Source: Marinobacter sp. ANT_B65 (lineage in GTDB: Bacteria > Pseudomonadota > Gammaproteobacteria > Pseudomonadales > Oleiphilaceae). Taken from it: 64,000 nt of DNA. How positions within the stretch are numbered: position 1 is the first letter of the stretch; the number at the start of each line of letters is the position of its first letter. The stretch lies in the NCBI RefSeq assembly GCF_002407605.1, contig NZ_NXGV01000001.1, forward strand, positions 1,300,895 through 1,364,894. Direction: 5' to 3'. Both the position numbers and the translations under genes were made by a program. This document shows, in pieces, positions 24,967-35,121 of this stretch. Under the pieces are notes generated by a model. The model ran no database searches. It was not told where the DNA came from and was given only the letters and a program-made list of their open reading frames with translations.

Positions 24967-26769
24967 ATGCGCAGTCATTATTGCGGTGGGATCAATGAAT
25001 CCCACATCGATCAGGAAGTTACACTTTGCGGATGGGTACACCGCCGCCGTGACCATGGTGGGGTTATCTTCCTGGATTTGCGAGACCGGGATGGCATATC
25101 CCAGGTCGTTGTAGACCCGGATACCCCTGAAAGCTTTGCGCTTGCCGAAAAAGTGCGCAGCGAATTTGTTGTAAAGATCACCGGGCGTGTACGCCGTCGT
25201 CCGGAAGGTACTGAGAACAGCACCATGCCTACAGGCCAGGTTGAGCTGTTGGGCAAGGAAGTTACAATCCTGAACGCGGCAGCCACGCCTCCGTTCCCGC
25301 TGGACGAGCATGTTGATGTGGGCGAGGACGTGCGTCTGCGCTACCGTTTTGTAGACCTGCGTCGCCCGGAAATGCTTAATCGCCTGCGTTTCCGTTCACG
25401 GGTGACCAGCTACATACGTAACTATCTCGACAGCAATGGCTTCATGGATGTGGAAACCCCTATCCTGACTCGTGCAACACCAGAAGGCGCCCGCGATTAC
25501 CTGGTACCGAGCCGCACCCACGAAGGTTCTTTCTTCGCGCTTCCGCAGTCGCCTCAGCTATTCAAACAAATGCTGATGGTTTCGGGTGTTGATCGCTATT
25601 ACCAGATTGCCAAGTGCTTCCGTGACGAAGATCTTCGGGCGGATCGTCAGCCTGAGTTTACGCAGGTGGATATCGAAGCCTCGTTCGTCAGTGAAGAAGA
25701 GCTGATGAGCCTGAACGAGGGCATGATTCGAGCACTGTTCAAAGATGTCATGAATGTGGAGTTGCCGGAATTTCCGCGCATGCCTTATTCGGAAGCCATG
25801 GATCGCTTCGGCAGTGACAAGCCGGACTTGCGTATTCCTCTGGAGCTTCAGGATGTAGGGGACCTGGTAGCCGGCGTTGATTTTAAAGTTTTTGCTGGCC
25901 CCGCCAATGATCCCAAAGGCCGTGTTGCAGCTCTGCGAGTGCCCAAGGGTGGCGAGCTGAGCCGTAAACAGATTGATGAATATACCAAATTTGTTGGCAT
26001 TTACGGAGCCAAAGGTCTGGCTTATATCAAAGTGAATGATCTGGCTAAAGGTGCAGAGGGTCTGCAGTCACCTATCGTCAAGTTCCTGGGTGCGGATGTC
26101 GCCATGGCGGTCATCGAGCGTACGGGTGCTGAAGATGGCGATATTGTGTTCTTTGGCGCCGACAAGACTACGGTTGTAAATGAAGCTCTGGGTGCACTGC
26201 GTATCCGGGTTGGTCACGACCTGAAGTTGCTGACCTGCCATTGGGCACCTATGTGGGTGGTGGACTTCCCGATGTTTGAAGTATTGCCGGATGGCGGGCT
26301 TACCGCTATTCACCACCCGTTTACAGCGCCGAGCTGCAGCCCTGAAGAGCTGGCGGCGAACCCGGAAACGGCTTTGTCCCGTGCCTATGACATGGTTCTG
26401 AATGGCACTGAGCTGGGTGGCGGTTCCATCCGTATTCACAGCAACCAGATGCAGCAGGAAGTGTTCCGTATTCTGGGAATCAGTGAGGAAGAATCCCGGG
26501 CCAAATTCGGGTTCCTGCTGGATGCACTCAAATATGGGTGCCCGCCTCACGGCGGCCTGGCTTTCGGCCTGGATCGTTTGATTATGCTGATGACAGGTGC
26601 CAGCTCGATTCGCGATGTGATCGCTTTCCCGAAAACCCAAAGTGCAACCTGTCTGATGACGCAGGCGCCCGGTGAGGTGGATGAAAAGCAGTTGCGTGAA
26701 CTGCATATTCGCCTTCGCAAGCCCGTAAAGCCTGCAGAAGGTAATACGTCCGACACCGACGAAAAGTAA
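24967..26769 (+). CDS. aspS: Aspartyl-tRNA synthetase
   Basis: 600 aa, normal bacterial length. An N-terminal OB-fold anticodon-binding domain ([20 protein letters not shown]) is followed by class II motif 2 ([18 protein letters not shown]), the bacterial GAD insertion (~300-420) and motif 3 ([11 protein letters not shown]). It charges tRNA-Asp. It heads a run with ruvC, ruvA and ruvB; the aspS-ruvC gap is only 13 bp. Confidence 0.97.
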   Translation: MRSHYCGGINESHIDQEVTLCGWVHRRRDHGGVIFLDLRDRDGISQVVVDPDTPESFALAEKVRSEFVVKITGRVRRRPEGTENSTMPTGQVELLGKEVTILNAAATPPFPLDEHVDVGEDVRLRYRFVDLRRPEMLNRLRFRSRVTSYIRNYLDSNGFMDVETPILTRATPEGARDYLVPSRTHEGSFFALPQSPQLFKQMLMVSGVDRYYQIAKCFRDEDLRADRQPEFTQVDIEASFVSEEELMSLNEGMIRALFKDVMNVELPEFPRMPYSEAMDRFGSDKPDLRIPLELQDVGDLVAGVDFKVFAGPANDPKGRVAALRVPKGGELSRKQIDEYTKFVGIYGAKGLAYIKVNDLAKGAEGLQSPIVKFLGADVAMAVIERTGAEDGDIVFFGADKTTVVNEALGALRIRVGHDLKLLTCHWAPMWVVDFPMFEVLPDGGLTAIHHPFTAPSCSPEELAANPETALSRAYDMVLNGTELGGGSIRIHSNQMQQEVFRILGISEEESRAKFGFLLDALKYGCPPHGGLAFGLDRLIMLMTGASSIRDVIAFPKTQSATCLMTQAPGEVDEKQLRELHIRLRKPVKPAEGNTSDTDEK

Positions 26770-26782
26770 ACAGGGCGGTAAT

Positions 26783-27310
26783 GTGGCGATTATTCTGGGT
26801 GTTGACCCCGGTTCAAGGATCACCGGTTACGGTATTATCCGCGTTGAGGGTCGGCACATAGAATATATCGATAGCGGGTGTATCCGCGTGGGCGAAAAGC
26901 CCATGGCGGAGCGCCTGCGAATCATATTTCAGAGTCTGGTGAGTCTGATTGGCGAATACCGGCCAGAAGAATTTGCCATTGAACAGGTTTTTATGGCCCG
27001 CAACCCCGATTCAGCCCTTAAGCTCGGGCAGGCCCGGGGCGCTGCTATAGTCGGTGCGGCTACAAGTGGTCTGGCCGTCCATGAATACTCTGCCCGGCAG
27101 GTCAAGCAGGCTGTGGTAGGTAAGGGCGGTGCCGACAAGTCTCAGGTACAGCACATGGTTCAAGTGTTGCTGTCACTCTCCCGTAAACCCCAGGCTGACG
27201 CAGCTGATGCTCTGGCAATTGCGCTGTGCCACGCCCACATGAATCAAAGTATTCTGAGAGTAGCCGGCGGCGCGGGCAAGGCACGTAGCGGGCGAGTGCG
27301 ACAACAATAA
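26783..27310 (+). CDS. ruvC: Holliday-junction endonuclease RuvC
   Basis: 175 aa, GTG start. Catalytic acidic residues are in [14 protein letters not shown] (first Asp), EQVFMARN (Glu) and the C-terminal [14 protein letters not shown] (Asp pair). It resolves Holliday junctions with RuvAB by symmetric nicking. Followed closely by ruvA. Confidence 0.96.
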   Translation: MAIILGVDPGSRITGYGIIRVEGRHIEYIDSGCIRVGEKPMAERLRIIFQSLVSLIGEYRPEEFAIEQVFMARNPDSALKLGQARGAAIVGAATSGLAVHEYSARQVKQAVVGKGGADKSQVQHMVQVLLSLSRKPQADAADALAIALCHAHMNQSILRVAGGAGKARSGRVRQQ

Positions 27311-27339
27311 GCTGCTCCGTGGAGCGGCAGGAGGCATTC

Positions 27340-27969
27340 TTGATAGGTCGTATCCGAGGTATTCTGGTCGAGAAAACACCCGGGCAGGCGTTGGTTGAAT
27401 GCAGCGGCCTGGGTTACGAAGTTGACATCCCTTACACAACATTCTTTCATCTGCCGGACGCCGGGCAGGAAGTTACCCTTCATACACATTTTGCCGTTCG
27501 CGAGGACGCCCAGAGCCTCTTTGGTTTCGCTTCTCGGCTTGACCGGGATCTGTTCCGGCTTCTCATAAAGGTGAACGGTGTCGGCCCGAAGCTGGCCATC
27601 GGTATTTTGTCTGGTCTTAATGCCCAGCAGTTTATTCATTGCGTTGAGAGCCGCGATATCAAGTCGTTGGTGAAGCTCCCGGGTGTGGGAAAGAAAACTG
27701 CGGAACGTCTGTTGATCGAGATGGCAGACCGCATAAGTCAGCTGGAAGGTCAGTTTATCCCTGCGTCGGGCAGTACGGCGGGCTCTGTAACAGATTCCCC
27801 TCAGCTTTCAATGGCAGCACATCGCCCTGCTGATGAAGCCGAAGCGGCGCTCATAGCTCTTGGGTATAAGCCTCAGGAGGCGGAGCGGGCAATCGCCAAA
27901 GTGGCTGAAGAGGGAATGTCCAGCGAGGCCCTTATCAGGCTCGCTCTGAGAAATATGATCCCGGCTTGA
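27340..27969 (+). CDS. ruvA: Holliday-junction DNA-binding protein RuvA
   Basis: 209 aa from TTG 27340, giving the family start MIGRIRGIL; CAGGAGG lies 5 bases upstream, which decides the start over an open GTG at 27319. OB-fold N-terminal domain, helix-hairpin-helix motifs (VNGVGPKLAIGIL; LPGVGKKTAERLLIEM) and the C-terminal domain III that binds RuvB. The RuvA tetramer holds the four-way junction for RuvB. Confidence 0.95.
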   Translation: MIGRIRGILVEKTPGQALVECSGLGYEVDIPYTTFFHLPDAGQEVTLHTHFAVREDAQSLFGFASRLDRDLFRLLIKVNGVGPKLAIGILSGLNAQQFIHCVESRDIKSLVKLPGVGKKTAERLLIEMADRISQLEGQFIPASGSTAGSVTDSPQLSMAAHRPADEAEAALIALGYKPQEAERAIAKVAEEGMSSEALIRLALRNMIPA

Positions 27970-28108
27970 TGACGTGACTTTAATGTGTCGCTTATATAGC
28001 GCCAAACCTGTAGAGAGCGTAACGTGACACGCGCAGTGCTGTTTGTACAATTGACGTTCTTCTCTCTGCGCTTGGCGGTCTATTGATTCCCGATAAACGG
28101 AAGAATAA

Positions 28109-29140
28109 ATGATTGAATCCGACCGACTGATCTCGGCCCGGGCCGGTGATAACGAAGAGGTTCAGGATCGTGCTATCCGGCCCGCCCTGCTCGCCGAGTA
28201 TGTGGGGCAGCCTGCAGTACGAGAGCAGATGGATATCTTTATTTCGGCAGCCCGTGGTCGCCGGGAAGCGCTGGACCATGTCCTCATTTTCGGGCCTCCG
28301 GGGCTCGGCAAAACCACACTAGCCAATATTATTGCCAATGAGATGAATGTGGCGATAAAGACGACCTCCGGACCGGTTCTTGAAAAAGCCGGGGATCTTG
28401 CTGCGATGCTGACCAATCTTGAGGAGGGCGACGTTCTCTTTATCGATGAAATACATCGTCTCAGCGCTGTAGTAGAAGAAATACTGTATCCGGCCATGGA
28501 AGACTATCAGCTGGACATCATGATTGGTGAAGGGCCCGCAGCGCGCTCAATCAAGCTCGATTTGCCGCCTTTTACGCTCGTTGGTGCAACCACCCGGGCC
28601 GGGTTGCTGACGTCACCCTTGCGGGATCGTTTCGGCATAGTGCAGCGTCTGGAATTTTATAATACTGCGGACCTCACCCACATTATCGTGCGGTCTGCAC
28701 GGCTTTCAGGTGTCGATATTGATGAGGAAGGCGCCTATGAGATAGCGCGTCGCTCAAGGGGAACGCCACGGATAGCTAACCGCCTGTTACGTCGGGTAAG
28801 AGATTACGCAGAAGTGCGGGCTGACGGACACATAAATGCCGGGATTGCGGATCAGGCTCTGAACATGCTGAAAGTAGACAGCGAGGGCTTTGACCATATG
28901 GACAGACGCCTGCTTCTGGCGATGATCGAGAAGTTTGATGGCGGCCCGGTAGGGGTTGAAAGCCTTGCGGCAGCGATCAGTGAAGAGCGGGGTACTATTG
29001 AAGATGTACTTGAGCCTTTTCTGATTCAGCAGGGTTTTATGTTGCGTACCCCCCGCGGTCGAATGGTGACATCCCACGCATATGAGCATTTCGGGATTGC
29101 CAGGGATAGTTCAGGCTCTGACGGAGGTTCTTTTGAGTGA
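28109..29140 (+). CDS. ruvB: Holliday-junction branch-migration helicase RuvB
   Basis: 343 aa. Walker [10 protein letters not shown] near residue 65, Walker B LFIDEIHR, sensor GATTRAG, arginine finger region LRDRFG and the C-terminal winged helix ([17 protein letters not shown]). AAA+ motor that drives branch migration with RuvA. The ruvA-ruvB gap of ~140 bp contains no gene; the ybgC gene overlaps its end by 8 bp. Confidence 0.97.
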   Translation: MIESDRLISARAGDNEEVQDRAIRPALLAEYVGQPAVREQMDIFISAARGRREALDHVLIFGPPGLGKTTLANIIANEMNVAIKTTSGPVLEKAGDLAAMLTNLEEGDVLFIDEIHRLSAVVEEILYPAMEDYQLDIMIGEGPAARSIKLDLPPFTLVGATTRAGLLTSPLRDRFGIVQRLEFYNTADLTHIIVRSARLSGVDIDEEGAYEIARRSRGTPRIANRLLRRVRDYAEVRADGHINAGIADQALNMLKVDSEGFDHMDRRLLLAMIEKFDGGPVGVESLAAAISEERGTIEDVLEPFLIQQGFMLRTPRGRMVTSHAYEHFGIARDSSGSDGGSFE

Positions 29141-29594
29141 CAGCGAACCGTTAGCCAAGTTTGGTTGGCCTGTCCGTGTATATATCGAAGATACGGACGC
29201 CGGCGGCATTGTTTTTCATGCCCGCTACCTGCACTACATGGAACGGGCCCGGACAGAGTGGGTGCGCAGTTGTGGTGTCGGGCTCCGGGCAGGGATGGCT
29301 GATAATATAAGCTATGTAGTTCAGCGTTTGTCCATTCATTACGCCGCGCCAGCGAAGCTTGATGACGAACTTGTCGTAACGGCAGAGCCAGTGGCCTTCG
29401 GCCGGGTCTGGATGGAATTCAGACAGCGGGTTGTAAGAGTGCGGGATCGCAAACAGTTGTGTGAAGCAGATGTAAAAGTAGCCTGTGTAGCCCTCGATAG
29501 CGGGCGGCCAATACGGTTACCGGATAATATGCGGGGTTTGCTTGAGCAGAGCAGGCCGCACCCTGAAACAGAACACGGAACAAGCCAGGAGTAA
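29133..29594 (+). CDS. ybgC: YbgC-type acyl-CoA thioesterase of the Tol-Pal locus
   Basis: 153 aa from TTG 29133 with GGAGG 5 bases upstream; the frame is open further up inside ruvB, but this start gives the normal length. Hotdog fold with active-site Asp in [18 protein letters not shown] and EWVRSCG. It hydrolyses acyl-CoA or acyl-ACP and is usually the first gene of tol-pal. It overlaps ruvB and is 3 bp from tolQ. Confidence 0.93.
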   Translation: MSDSEPLAKFGWPVRVYIEDTDAGGIVFHARYLHYMERARTEWVRSCGVGLRAGMADNISYVVQRLSIHYAAPAKLDDELVVTAEPVAFGRVWMEFRQRVVRVRDRKQLCEADVKVACVALDSGRPIRLPDNMRGLLEQSRPHPETEHGTSQE

Positions 29595-29597
29595 GCG

Positions 29598-30299
29598 GTG
29601 GATTCGGAATTGTCAGTGTGGAGTCTGATCTCAAACGCCGGTGTGCTGGTGCAACTTGTCATGTTGCTACTTGCAGCCGCATCGGTAGTGTCCTGGGCGC
29701 TGATATTTCAGCGCTCTCAGGTATTTCGTAAGGCCCGCCAGGCACAACTTGCGTTTGAAGAACGCTTCTGGTCAGGCATGGATCTGGGACAGCTCTACCG
29801 CGAGGTGAATGCTGAACCCACGCCTTTTTCTGGTATGGAATCCCTGTTTCGTGCCGGCTTCAAAGAGTTTTCGCGGTTACGTCAGCAAAGCCGTGATGCT
29901 GATGCCGTTATGGAAGGAACTCAGCGAGCCATGCGGGTTGCATTTTCCCGGGAACAGGAGCGCTTTGAAGCCCATCTTCCGTTTCTTGCCACTGTAGGGT
30001 CCACAAGCCCTTATGTCGGCCTGTTCGGTACAGTATGGGGCATCATGAACTCATTCCGTGGCCTGGCACAGGTTCAGCAGGCTACGCTGGCTACTGTTGC
30101 ACCTGGTATTTCTGAAGCACTTATCGCCACAGCCATGGGGCTTTTTGCGGCCATTCCTGCGGTTATCGCCTACAACCGCTTTTCAACCAAGTCGGATGCG
30201 CTTCTGAAGCATTACGAAACCTTTGCTGAAGAGTTCTCCAGTATTCTGCATCGCCGTGTTCATAGTGCCAGTAACAGTACCGACAGGGGCGCAGAGTAG
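29598..30299 (+). CDS. tolQ: TolQ proton-channel subunit
   Basis: 233 aa, GTG start with CAGGAG upstream. Three TM helices: ~15-37 (AGVLVQLVMLLLAAASVVSWALIF), ~137-160 and ~170-195, with the ExbB/TolQ block GTVWGIMNSFRGLA and EALIATAMGLFAAIPAVIAYN. With TolR it uses proton flow to energise TolA. Confidence 0.95.
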   Translation: MDSELSVWSLISNAGVLVQLVMLLLAAASVVSWALIFQRSQVFRKARQAQLAFEERFWSGMDLGQLYREVNAEPTPFSGMESLFRAGFKEFSRLRQQSRDADAVMEGTQRAMRVAFSREQERFEAHLPFLATVGSTSPYVGLFGTVWGIMNSFRGLAQVQQATLATVAPGISEALIATAMGLFAAIPAVIAYNRFSTKSDALLKHYETFAEEFSSILHRRVHSASNSTDRGAE

Positions 30300-30345
30300 T
30301 GACGCGGGTAATAACGCCTACTGTTAACAGCCGGAGTGCAACACT

Positions 30346-30792
30346 ATGAAAGGCATAGGAATGATGCCCGAAAACCGGCGTAAGCCGATGGCTGAAATCA
30401 ATGTTGTTCCGTACATCGACGTGATGTTGGTGCTGTTGATTATTTTCATGGTCACGGCACCTATGCTGACTCAGGGCGTCAAAGTGGATCTACCGGAGAC
30501 GGCATCCAACCCGATTCAGGCGGATAAGGATGTTGAATCCATTGTTGTCTCCGTAGACGCCAATGGAGCCTATTATGTTGAAGTAGGGGACAAGGGGAGC
30601 GATCCCATGCCGCTTTCGGAAGTGCGTGCTCAGGTGGCAAAGATTCTGTCACAGAGAACGTCCAGCGATATTCTCGTGCGCGGAGACCAGAATGTGGAGT
30701 ACGGCATCGTAGTTCGTTTGATGGCAGCTCTTCAGGGCGCGGGGGCAACCAGTATTGGTCTGATCACCGACACGCTCCCGGACGAAACGTGA
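30346..30792 (+). CDS. tolR: TolR proton-channel subunit
   Basis: 148 aa. The single TM helix NVVPYIDVMLVLLIIFMVTAPML contains the conserved proton-carrying Asp (YIDVMLVLL). The periplasmic domain contains LVRGDQNVEYGIVVRLMAALQGAGA. Partner of TolQ in the Tol-Pal envelope-constriction machine. Start ATG 30346 follows 46 bp after tolQ. Confidence 0.95.
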   Translation: MKGIGMMPENRRKPMAEINVVPYIDVMLVLLIIFMVTAPMLTQGVKVDLPETASNPIQADKDVESIVVSVDANGAYYVEVGDKGSDPMPLSEVRAQVAKILSQRTSSDILVRGDQNVEYGIVVRLMAALQGAGATSIGLITDTLPDET

Positions 30793-30814
30793 GATCAGGG
30801 CAGGCGGAATTGTT

Positions 30815-31831
30815 GTGACAGGTCAGGAACGGGAAATTACCAGCTCCGGAGTGCCTCCCTGGAAGTCACCAGTGGCACTGTCAGTTGCTTTGCATCTGCT
30901 TATCGTCGGCGTGGCCCTTGCGGGCTGGTCGTGGTCTTCTTCTATTCAGGAGCCCCCGCCAGACAGCATTTCAGCTCGCCTTATTACCCAGCAGAAACCG
31001 GAGCCCAGTCCGGTTCTCGAACCGGTAGACCAGCCGGATCGGGAGCAGGAGCGGAAGGAAACCGAAAAGCAGAAACAGGCCGAAGTTCAGAAGCGTCAGG
31101 ATGAAGAAGCACGCAAGGTCGCAGAGCAGAAAAAACGTGAAGAGGCTGAGCGCAAAACGGAAGAGCAAAAGCGCCAGCAGGCAAAGGCCGAAGAGCTGAA
31201 GGCGGAAAAAAACCGGGAGGCTGAAGCCGCTCGCAAGAAAGCCGAAGCTGAGGCGAAAGAACGTGAACGCGTAAAGGCAGAGGCCGAAGCGGAGAAGCAG
31301 CGCCAGCAGGAAGCCAGGCGTAAGGCTGAAGAGGAAAAAAAGCGTAAAGAAGAAGCTGAGCGTAAGAAGCAGGAAGAGCTGGCTCGTAAAGAGGCTGAAC
31401 GCAAGCGGAAGGAGGCGGAGCGCCGGCTGCAGGAGCAGCAACTGGAAGCTCAGGCCGAGCAGTCCAGAAAAGCCCGGGCAGATGAGGCACGGCGTAAAGA
31501 GCAGGCTGCCGCTGCCAAGGCCCGGCAGGCGCAGATGCTGTCGGATAGCCAGAAATATCAGCAGTTGATACGTGACAAGCTTAACCGAGCCTGGTATGTG
31601 CCCTCGTCAGCCACGGAAGAGATGACGGCACGATTGCAAATCACCTTGTTGCCAACTGGTGAGCTGGCCAGTGTAAAACTTGTCGCCAGTAGCGGAAATA
31701 AAGCGTTCGATAACTCAACTATAAATGCAGTAAGGTCATCTAACCGGTATCCGGTCCCGAGTGAGCGGGATACATTTGAAACCTATTTCCGTCAGTTCAC
31801 GATTGAATTCAATCCAAGAAGATTGAGATAA
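30815..31831 (+). CDS. tolA: TolA envelope-spanning protein
   Basis: 338 aa, GTG start. One N-terminal TM helix (VALSVALHLLIVGVALAGW with the SHLS-like contact region), a long Lys/Glu/Ala/Arg-rich helical domain II (~70-235) built of irregular KAEEE-type repeats, and a C-terminal globular domain III (YQQLIRDKLNRAWYVPSS...FRQFTIEFNP). It connects the TolQR motor to Pal at the outer membrane. The charged repeats create long antisense frames that are not genes. Confidence 0.95.
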   Translation: MTGQEREITSSGVPPWKSPVALSVALHLLIVGVALAGWSWSSSIQEPPPDSISARLITQQKPEPSPVLEPVDQPDREQERKETEKQKQAEVQKRQDEEARKVAEQKKREEAERKTEEQKRQQAKAEELKAEKNREAEAARKKAEAEAKERERVKAEAEAEKQRQQEARRKAEEEKKRKEEAERKKQEELARKEAERKRKEAERRLQEQQLEAQAEQSRKARADEARRKEQAAAAKARQAQMLSDSQKYQQLIRDKLNRAWYVPSSATEEMTARLQITLLPTGELASVKLVASSGNKAFDNSTINAVRSSNRYPVPSERDTFETYFRQFTIEFNPRRLR

Positions 31832-31847
31832 GGAAGCGGGTAACACC

Positions 31848-33161
31848 ATGGTACAGAGAATGTCATTCAGGCCCTCAAAGGCAGTGTTTACAGTGGTTGT
31901 CATGATGCTTCTGTCGGCGGCCAGCGCCCAGGCTGAATTACTGATACGGGTGACCGAAGGCGCTGATTCTGCTATTCCGATCTCAGTGGTTCCGTTTGCA
32001 GAAAATGGAAGCATGCCTGCAGGTGACAAGGTAAGCAGTATTGTGCAGGCCGATCTGGCCATGAGTGGTGAGTTTCGGCCTTTGCCGCCCGAGAAAATGC
32101 TGAGCCTTCCATCAAAACGGTCAGACGTGTATTTCCGGGACTGGCGTCTGCTCGGGCAGCGTTATGTACTGGTTGGGGAGCTGACACTTAACGGCGACAG
32201 AGTGCAGGCCCGCTACGAATTGTTTGATGTAAACCGTGAAGAACGAATACTCGGCGAGACAGCTGCTGCGCCAGCTTCAAATATGCGCTCTCTGGCTCAC
32301 CACATCAGCGATAAAGTTTATGAGGCTATTACAGGGGTTCCCGGTGCATTCTCCACCAAGCTTGCCTATGTAACGCTCGACAGGGCTAACGGGCAGGCTC
32401 GTTACCGTTTGCAGGTAAGTGATATCGATGGAAAGCGCGCGCGCATCCGGCTGGAGAGCAAGGAGCCTATTTTGTCGCCAGCCTGGTCGCCGGATGGCAA
32501 GAAGCTGGCGTATGTCTCGTTTGAAACCGGCAAGCCTGTTATTTTTGTTCACGAACTTGGCTCTGGCAACCGCACTAAAGTGGCGGATTTCCCCGGCCTG
32601 AATTCGGCTCCGGCCTGGTCACCGGATGGACAATCCATGCTGATGACCCTTTCAAAAGATGGCAATGCAGAAATATATGAGATGAATCTGCAGACCCGTA
32701 AAACGACCAAGCTTACCAATCACTGGGCGATTGATACTGAAGCAGCCTGGGATGCCTCAGGTAATGGGATATTCCTGACATCGGATCGTTCGGGTGGCCC
32801 CCAGATCTATCGTATGTCAAAGCGCGGAGCTGAACCTCAGCGGATTACATTTGGTAGTCGGTACAATGCGCGCCCACGCCCGGACAACGCCGGTAATTAC
32901 GTGTATTACGTCCACCAGCGTGATCGCGCATTCACTATCGCCCGTACCAACCTGAAAACCGGTGAGGAGACAGTCCTCACCCGCACCGGATCTGATGAGT
33001 CTCCCAGTGTGTCGCCAAATGGTCGCATGTTGATTTATGCCACCAAGCAAAGTGGCGAAAGCGTGCTGACAGTCATTTCCGCTAGCGGCGGCGCTGCGTA
33101 TAGTCTGCCCGCGTCAGAGGGCGATGTCCGTGACCCGGCCTGGGGTCCGATTGTAAGGTAG
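31848..33161 (+). CDS. tolB: TolB periplasmic beta-propeller protein
   Basis: 437 aa. Signal peptide ending AASAQA, an N-terminal domain to ~170, then a six-bladed propeller with TolB repeats (SPAWSPDGKKLAYVSFE; APAWSPDGQSMLMTLSKDGNAEIYEM; SPSVSPNGRMLIYAT). It interacts with Pal and TolA. Confidence 0.95.
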   Translation: MVQRMSFRPSKAVFTVVVMMLLSAASAQAELLIRVTEGADSAIPISVVPFAENGSMPAGDKVSSIVQADLAMSGEFRPLPPEKMLSLPSKRSDVYFRDWRLLGQRYVLVGELTLNGDRVQARYELFDVNREERILGETAAAPASNMRSLAHHISDKVYEAITGVPGAFSTKLAYVTLDRANGQARYRLQVSDIDGKRARIRLESKEPILSPAWSPDGKKLAYVSFETGKPVIFVHELGSGNRTKVADFPGLNSAPAWSPDGQSMLMTLSKDGNAEIYEMNLQTRKTTKLTNHWAIDTEAAWDASGNGIFLTSDRSGGPQIYRMSKRGAEPQRITFGSRYNARPRPDNAGNYVYYVHQRDRAFTIARTNLKTGEETVLTRTGSDESPSVSPNGRMLIYATKQSGESVLTVISASGGAAYSLPASEGDVRDPAWGPIVR

Positions 33162-33228
33162 TCGATCAGTAATAAAGTAGTTATCTGAAAAGCAGAAGTT
33201 CAAGTCAACCAAAGGAAAGGAACGGATT

Positions 33229-33798
33229 ATGAAGTTGTCAGCTCAAACCAAAGTACTCGCTCTTTTGTTTTCTGCAGGCCTCTTTGCCGGTTGTAGCACT
33301 ACCGGTGAAAATATGGATGAAGAAGGCTATGGCTCTGATGTAGCCGCCATTGATCAGGATGGCGGTTCAACCGTTTATGGCGGTGGAGATCAGAGTGGTA
33401 TTTCTTCGTCCTCAATGACTGAAGAAGAGCGGATGGAAGCTCAGCAACAAGCTGAGCAGGAAGCCCTGCGCGACATTACTACCTTCTATTTTGATTTTGA
33501 TACCTCCGAAATCAAGCCGGAAGCCCGGGACGTACTTATGGCCCATGCCCGTTACCTGTCCAGCAATCCTGGCCAGAAAGTGCGGCTTGAAGGTCACGGT
33601 GATGAGCGTGGTTCCAAGGAATACAACCTCGCTTTGGGTGAGCGCCGTGCCAACGCCGTTCAGCGTTTCCTGATTGTGAATGGTGCTTCACGGGGCCAGA
33701 TGGAAACCGTAAGCTATGGTGAAGAGAAGCCGGCGGTGATGGGTTCGTCAGAGAGCGCATGGGCACAGAATCGCCGTGTGGAACTCGTATTCGAGTAA
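33229..33798 (+). CDS. pal: Peptidoglycan-associated lipoprotein Pal
   Basis: 189 aa. Lipobox LFAGC at ~18-22, a Gly/Ser/Asp-rich linker (~25-75), then the OmpA-like peptidoglycan-binding domain (YFDFDTSEIKPEAR; LEGHGDERGSKEYNLALGERRANAV). AAAGGAAC lies before ATG. It anchors the outer membrane to peptidoglycan. Confidence 0.96.
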   Translation: MKLSAQTKVLALLFSAGLFAGCSTTGENMDEEGYGSDVAAIDQDGGSTVYGGGDQSGISSSSMTEEERMEAQQQAEQEALRDITTFYFDFDTSEIKPEARDVLMAHARYLSSNPGQKVRLEGHGDERGSKEYNLALGERRANAVQRFLIVNGASRGQMETVSYGEEKPAVMGSSESAWAQNRRVELVFE

Positions 33799-33825
33799 AC
33801 GCACACACAACATCAGGTTAACTCC

Positions 33826-34599
33826 ATGAGAAAGCAACTCATGGCGGCAGTTGTTATCCCGCTTGCCTTGGGGCAGGCGGGAATGACGCTGGCGCAGTCA
33901 TCGACCCCCGCATTTCAGAGCAACGCTTCTGAGGCTCAACGAAAGGCCAATGCCAGCCAGGCGACGTCTGAGCTCTTTTACATGATCCAGCAGCTGCAGG
34001 GCGAAGTCAGGCGGCTTCAGGGTGAAGCAGAAGAGCAGCGACATCTCATAAAACGGCTGCAGGACCAGGGCAGAGATCGGTATATCGATCTGGACCAGCG
34101 TATCCTGGACCTTTCCGAGAAGGTTTCCGCCCAGCCTCAGTCTGCTGGCTCACCGGATGGAGGGACTGACGCCGGGGATGCGGTGGCAGCCGAGATACGT
34201 GAATATCGCCAGCCCGGCGCCGAAGAGCGCAAGGCATACAAAGCCATTCAGGATCTTATTCACAACCAGAAAAAGTATGATGAAGCCATTAGCCGGCTTT
34301 ATGAATTTACCGATAAGTATCCTGAAGGGGATCTTACGGTGAATGCCTACTACTGGCTGGGAGAGGTCTACCTGGTAAAGCCTCAGCTTGAGCAGGCCCG
34401 GCAGGCGTTTTCAATTGTAGCAACCCGTTACGCGGATCATCGCAAAGCCCCGGACGCTGTATACAAGTTAGGTATCACTCTGGACCGGCTGAATAAAAAA
34501 ACCGAGGCTCGTCTCCAGATGGAGCAGGTGATAAGTGACTATCCGGAAAGCGATGCAGCGCGTCTGGCCAAAAAATATATGGCATCAGATCAGGGTTGA
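33826..34599 (+). CDS. cpoB: CpoB (YbgF) cell-division coordinator
   Basis: 257 aa. Signal peptide ending MTLAQ, an N-terminal trimerising coiled coil (LFYMIQQLQGEVRRLQGEAEEQRHLIKRLQDQ, ~46-80) and C-terminal TPR repeats (AYKAIQDLIHNQKKYDEAIS...AYYWLGEVYLVKPQLEQARQAF). It couples Tol-Pal constriction to PBP1B peptidoglycan synthesis. Last gene of the operon; the tRNA-Lys genes follow. Confidence 0.94.
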   Translation: MRKQLMAAVVIPLALGQAGMTLAQSSTPAFQSNASEAQRKANASQATSELFYMIQQLQGEVRRLQGEAEEQRHLIKRLQDQGRDRYIDLDQRILDLSEKVSAQPQSAGSPDGGTDAGDAVAAEIREYRQPGAEERKAYKAIQDLIHNQKKYDEAISRLYEFTDKYPEGDLTVNAYYWLGEVYLVKPQLEQARQAFSIVATRYADHRKAPDAVYKLGITLDRLNKKTEARLQMEQVISDYPESDAARLAKKYMASDQG

Positions 34600-34644
34600 G
34601 ACTGACCGGTTTGAAAAAAAATTGAAGAACATGGGCTGAAGGGG

Positions 34645-34672
34645 TTGATCGGCGGGGAAAAATCATTACTAT
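34645..34672 (+). promoter_or_regulatory. Promoter of the tRNA-Lys genes
   Basis: -35 TTGATC (34645-34650), 16-bp spacer, -10 TACTAT (34667-34672), then a GC-rich discriminator (GCGCCTCGC) before the first tRNA at 34686. A GC-rich discriminator is typical of stable-RNA promoters under stringent control. Confidence 0.6.
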
Positions 34673-34685
34673 ATGCGCCTCGCTT

Positions 34686-34761
34686 GGGTCGTTAGCTCAG
34701 TTGGTAGAGCAGTTGGCTTTTAACCAATTGGTCGATGGTTCGAATCCATCACGACCCACCA
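34686..34761 (+). tRNA. tRNA-Lys (anticodon TTT), copy 1
   Basis: 76 nt including an encoded CCA end. Acceptor stem GGGTCGT / ACGACCC, D-loop AGCTCAGTTGGTAGAGC, anticodon stem TTGG / CCAA around CTTTTAA with TTT at positions 34-36, and T-loop GGTTCGAATCC. Confidence 0.98.
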
Positions 34762-34833
34762 TATTCGATATTCCGGGGCTTGTTCTGAGCAGCCGCGGGA
34801 TCGATCAGGGTCCAGGCACTGATCACCAGTTTT

Positions 34834-34909
34834 GGGTCGTTAGCTCAGTTGGTAGAGCAGTTGGCTTTTAACCAATTGGTCGATGGTTCGAATCCATCAC
34901 GACCCACCA
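34834..34909 (+). tRNA. tRNA-Lys (anticodon TTT), copy 2
   Basis: 76 nt, base-for-base the same as copy 1, also with encoded CCA. It lies 72 bp downstream with no promoter of its own that I can see, so the two are probably processed from one transcript. Confidence 0.98.
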
Positions 34910-34940
34910 TATTTTGAAGCTTTAAAATTGAAGCTTATAA

Positions 34941-34969
34941 GGACTGCAGAAATGCAGTCCTTTTTTTTT
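34941..34969 (+). terminator. Rho-independent terminator after the tRNA-Lys pair
   Basis: GGACTGCA-GAAA-TGCAGTCC followed by nine T residues. A stable 8-bp stem with a GAAA tetraloop: a textbook terminator. Confidence 0.95.
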
Positions 34970-35121
34970 GCCGGTTTATTTCTGCAATCCCTGTTCCTCC
35001 TGTCTGATTTACATCTTTTCCCTAGTTGCAATCAGCAACCATAATTTGACCAGCATCAATTCTTCAACGCATTGGTTTCGTGAAGGCTGGTAATTGGACT
35101 GGCGTGGTCTAGGATAGTTAT

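Noticed and set aside
30971..31490. Long antisense frames under tolA (Leu/Phe- or Pro/Ala-rich)
   Set aside because: They are produced by the Lys/Glu/Ala-rich repeats of TolA domain II, have no ribosome-binding site, and overlap a certain gene completely.
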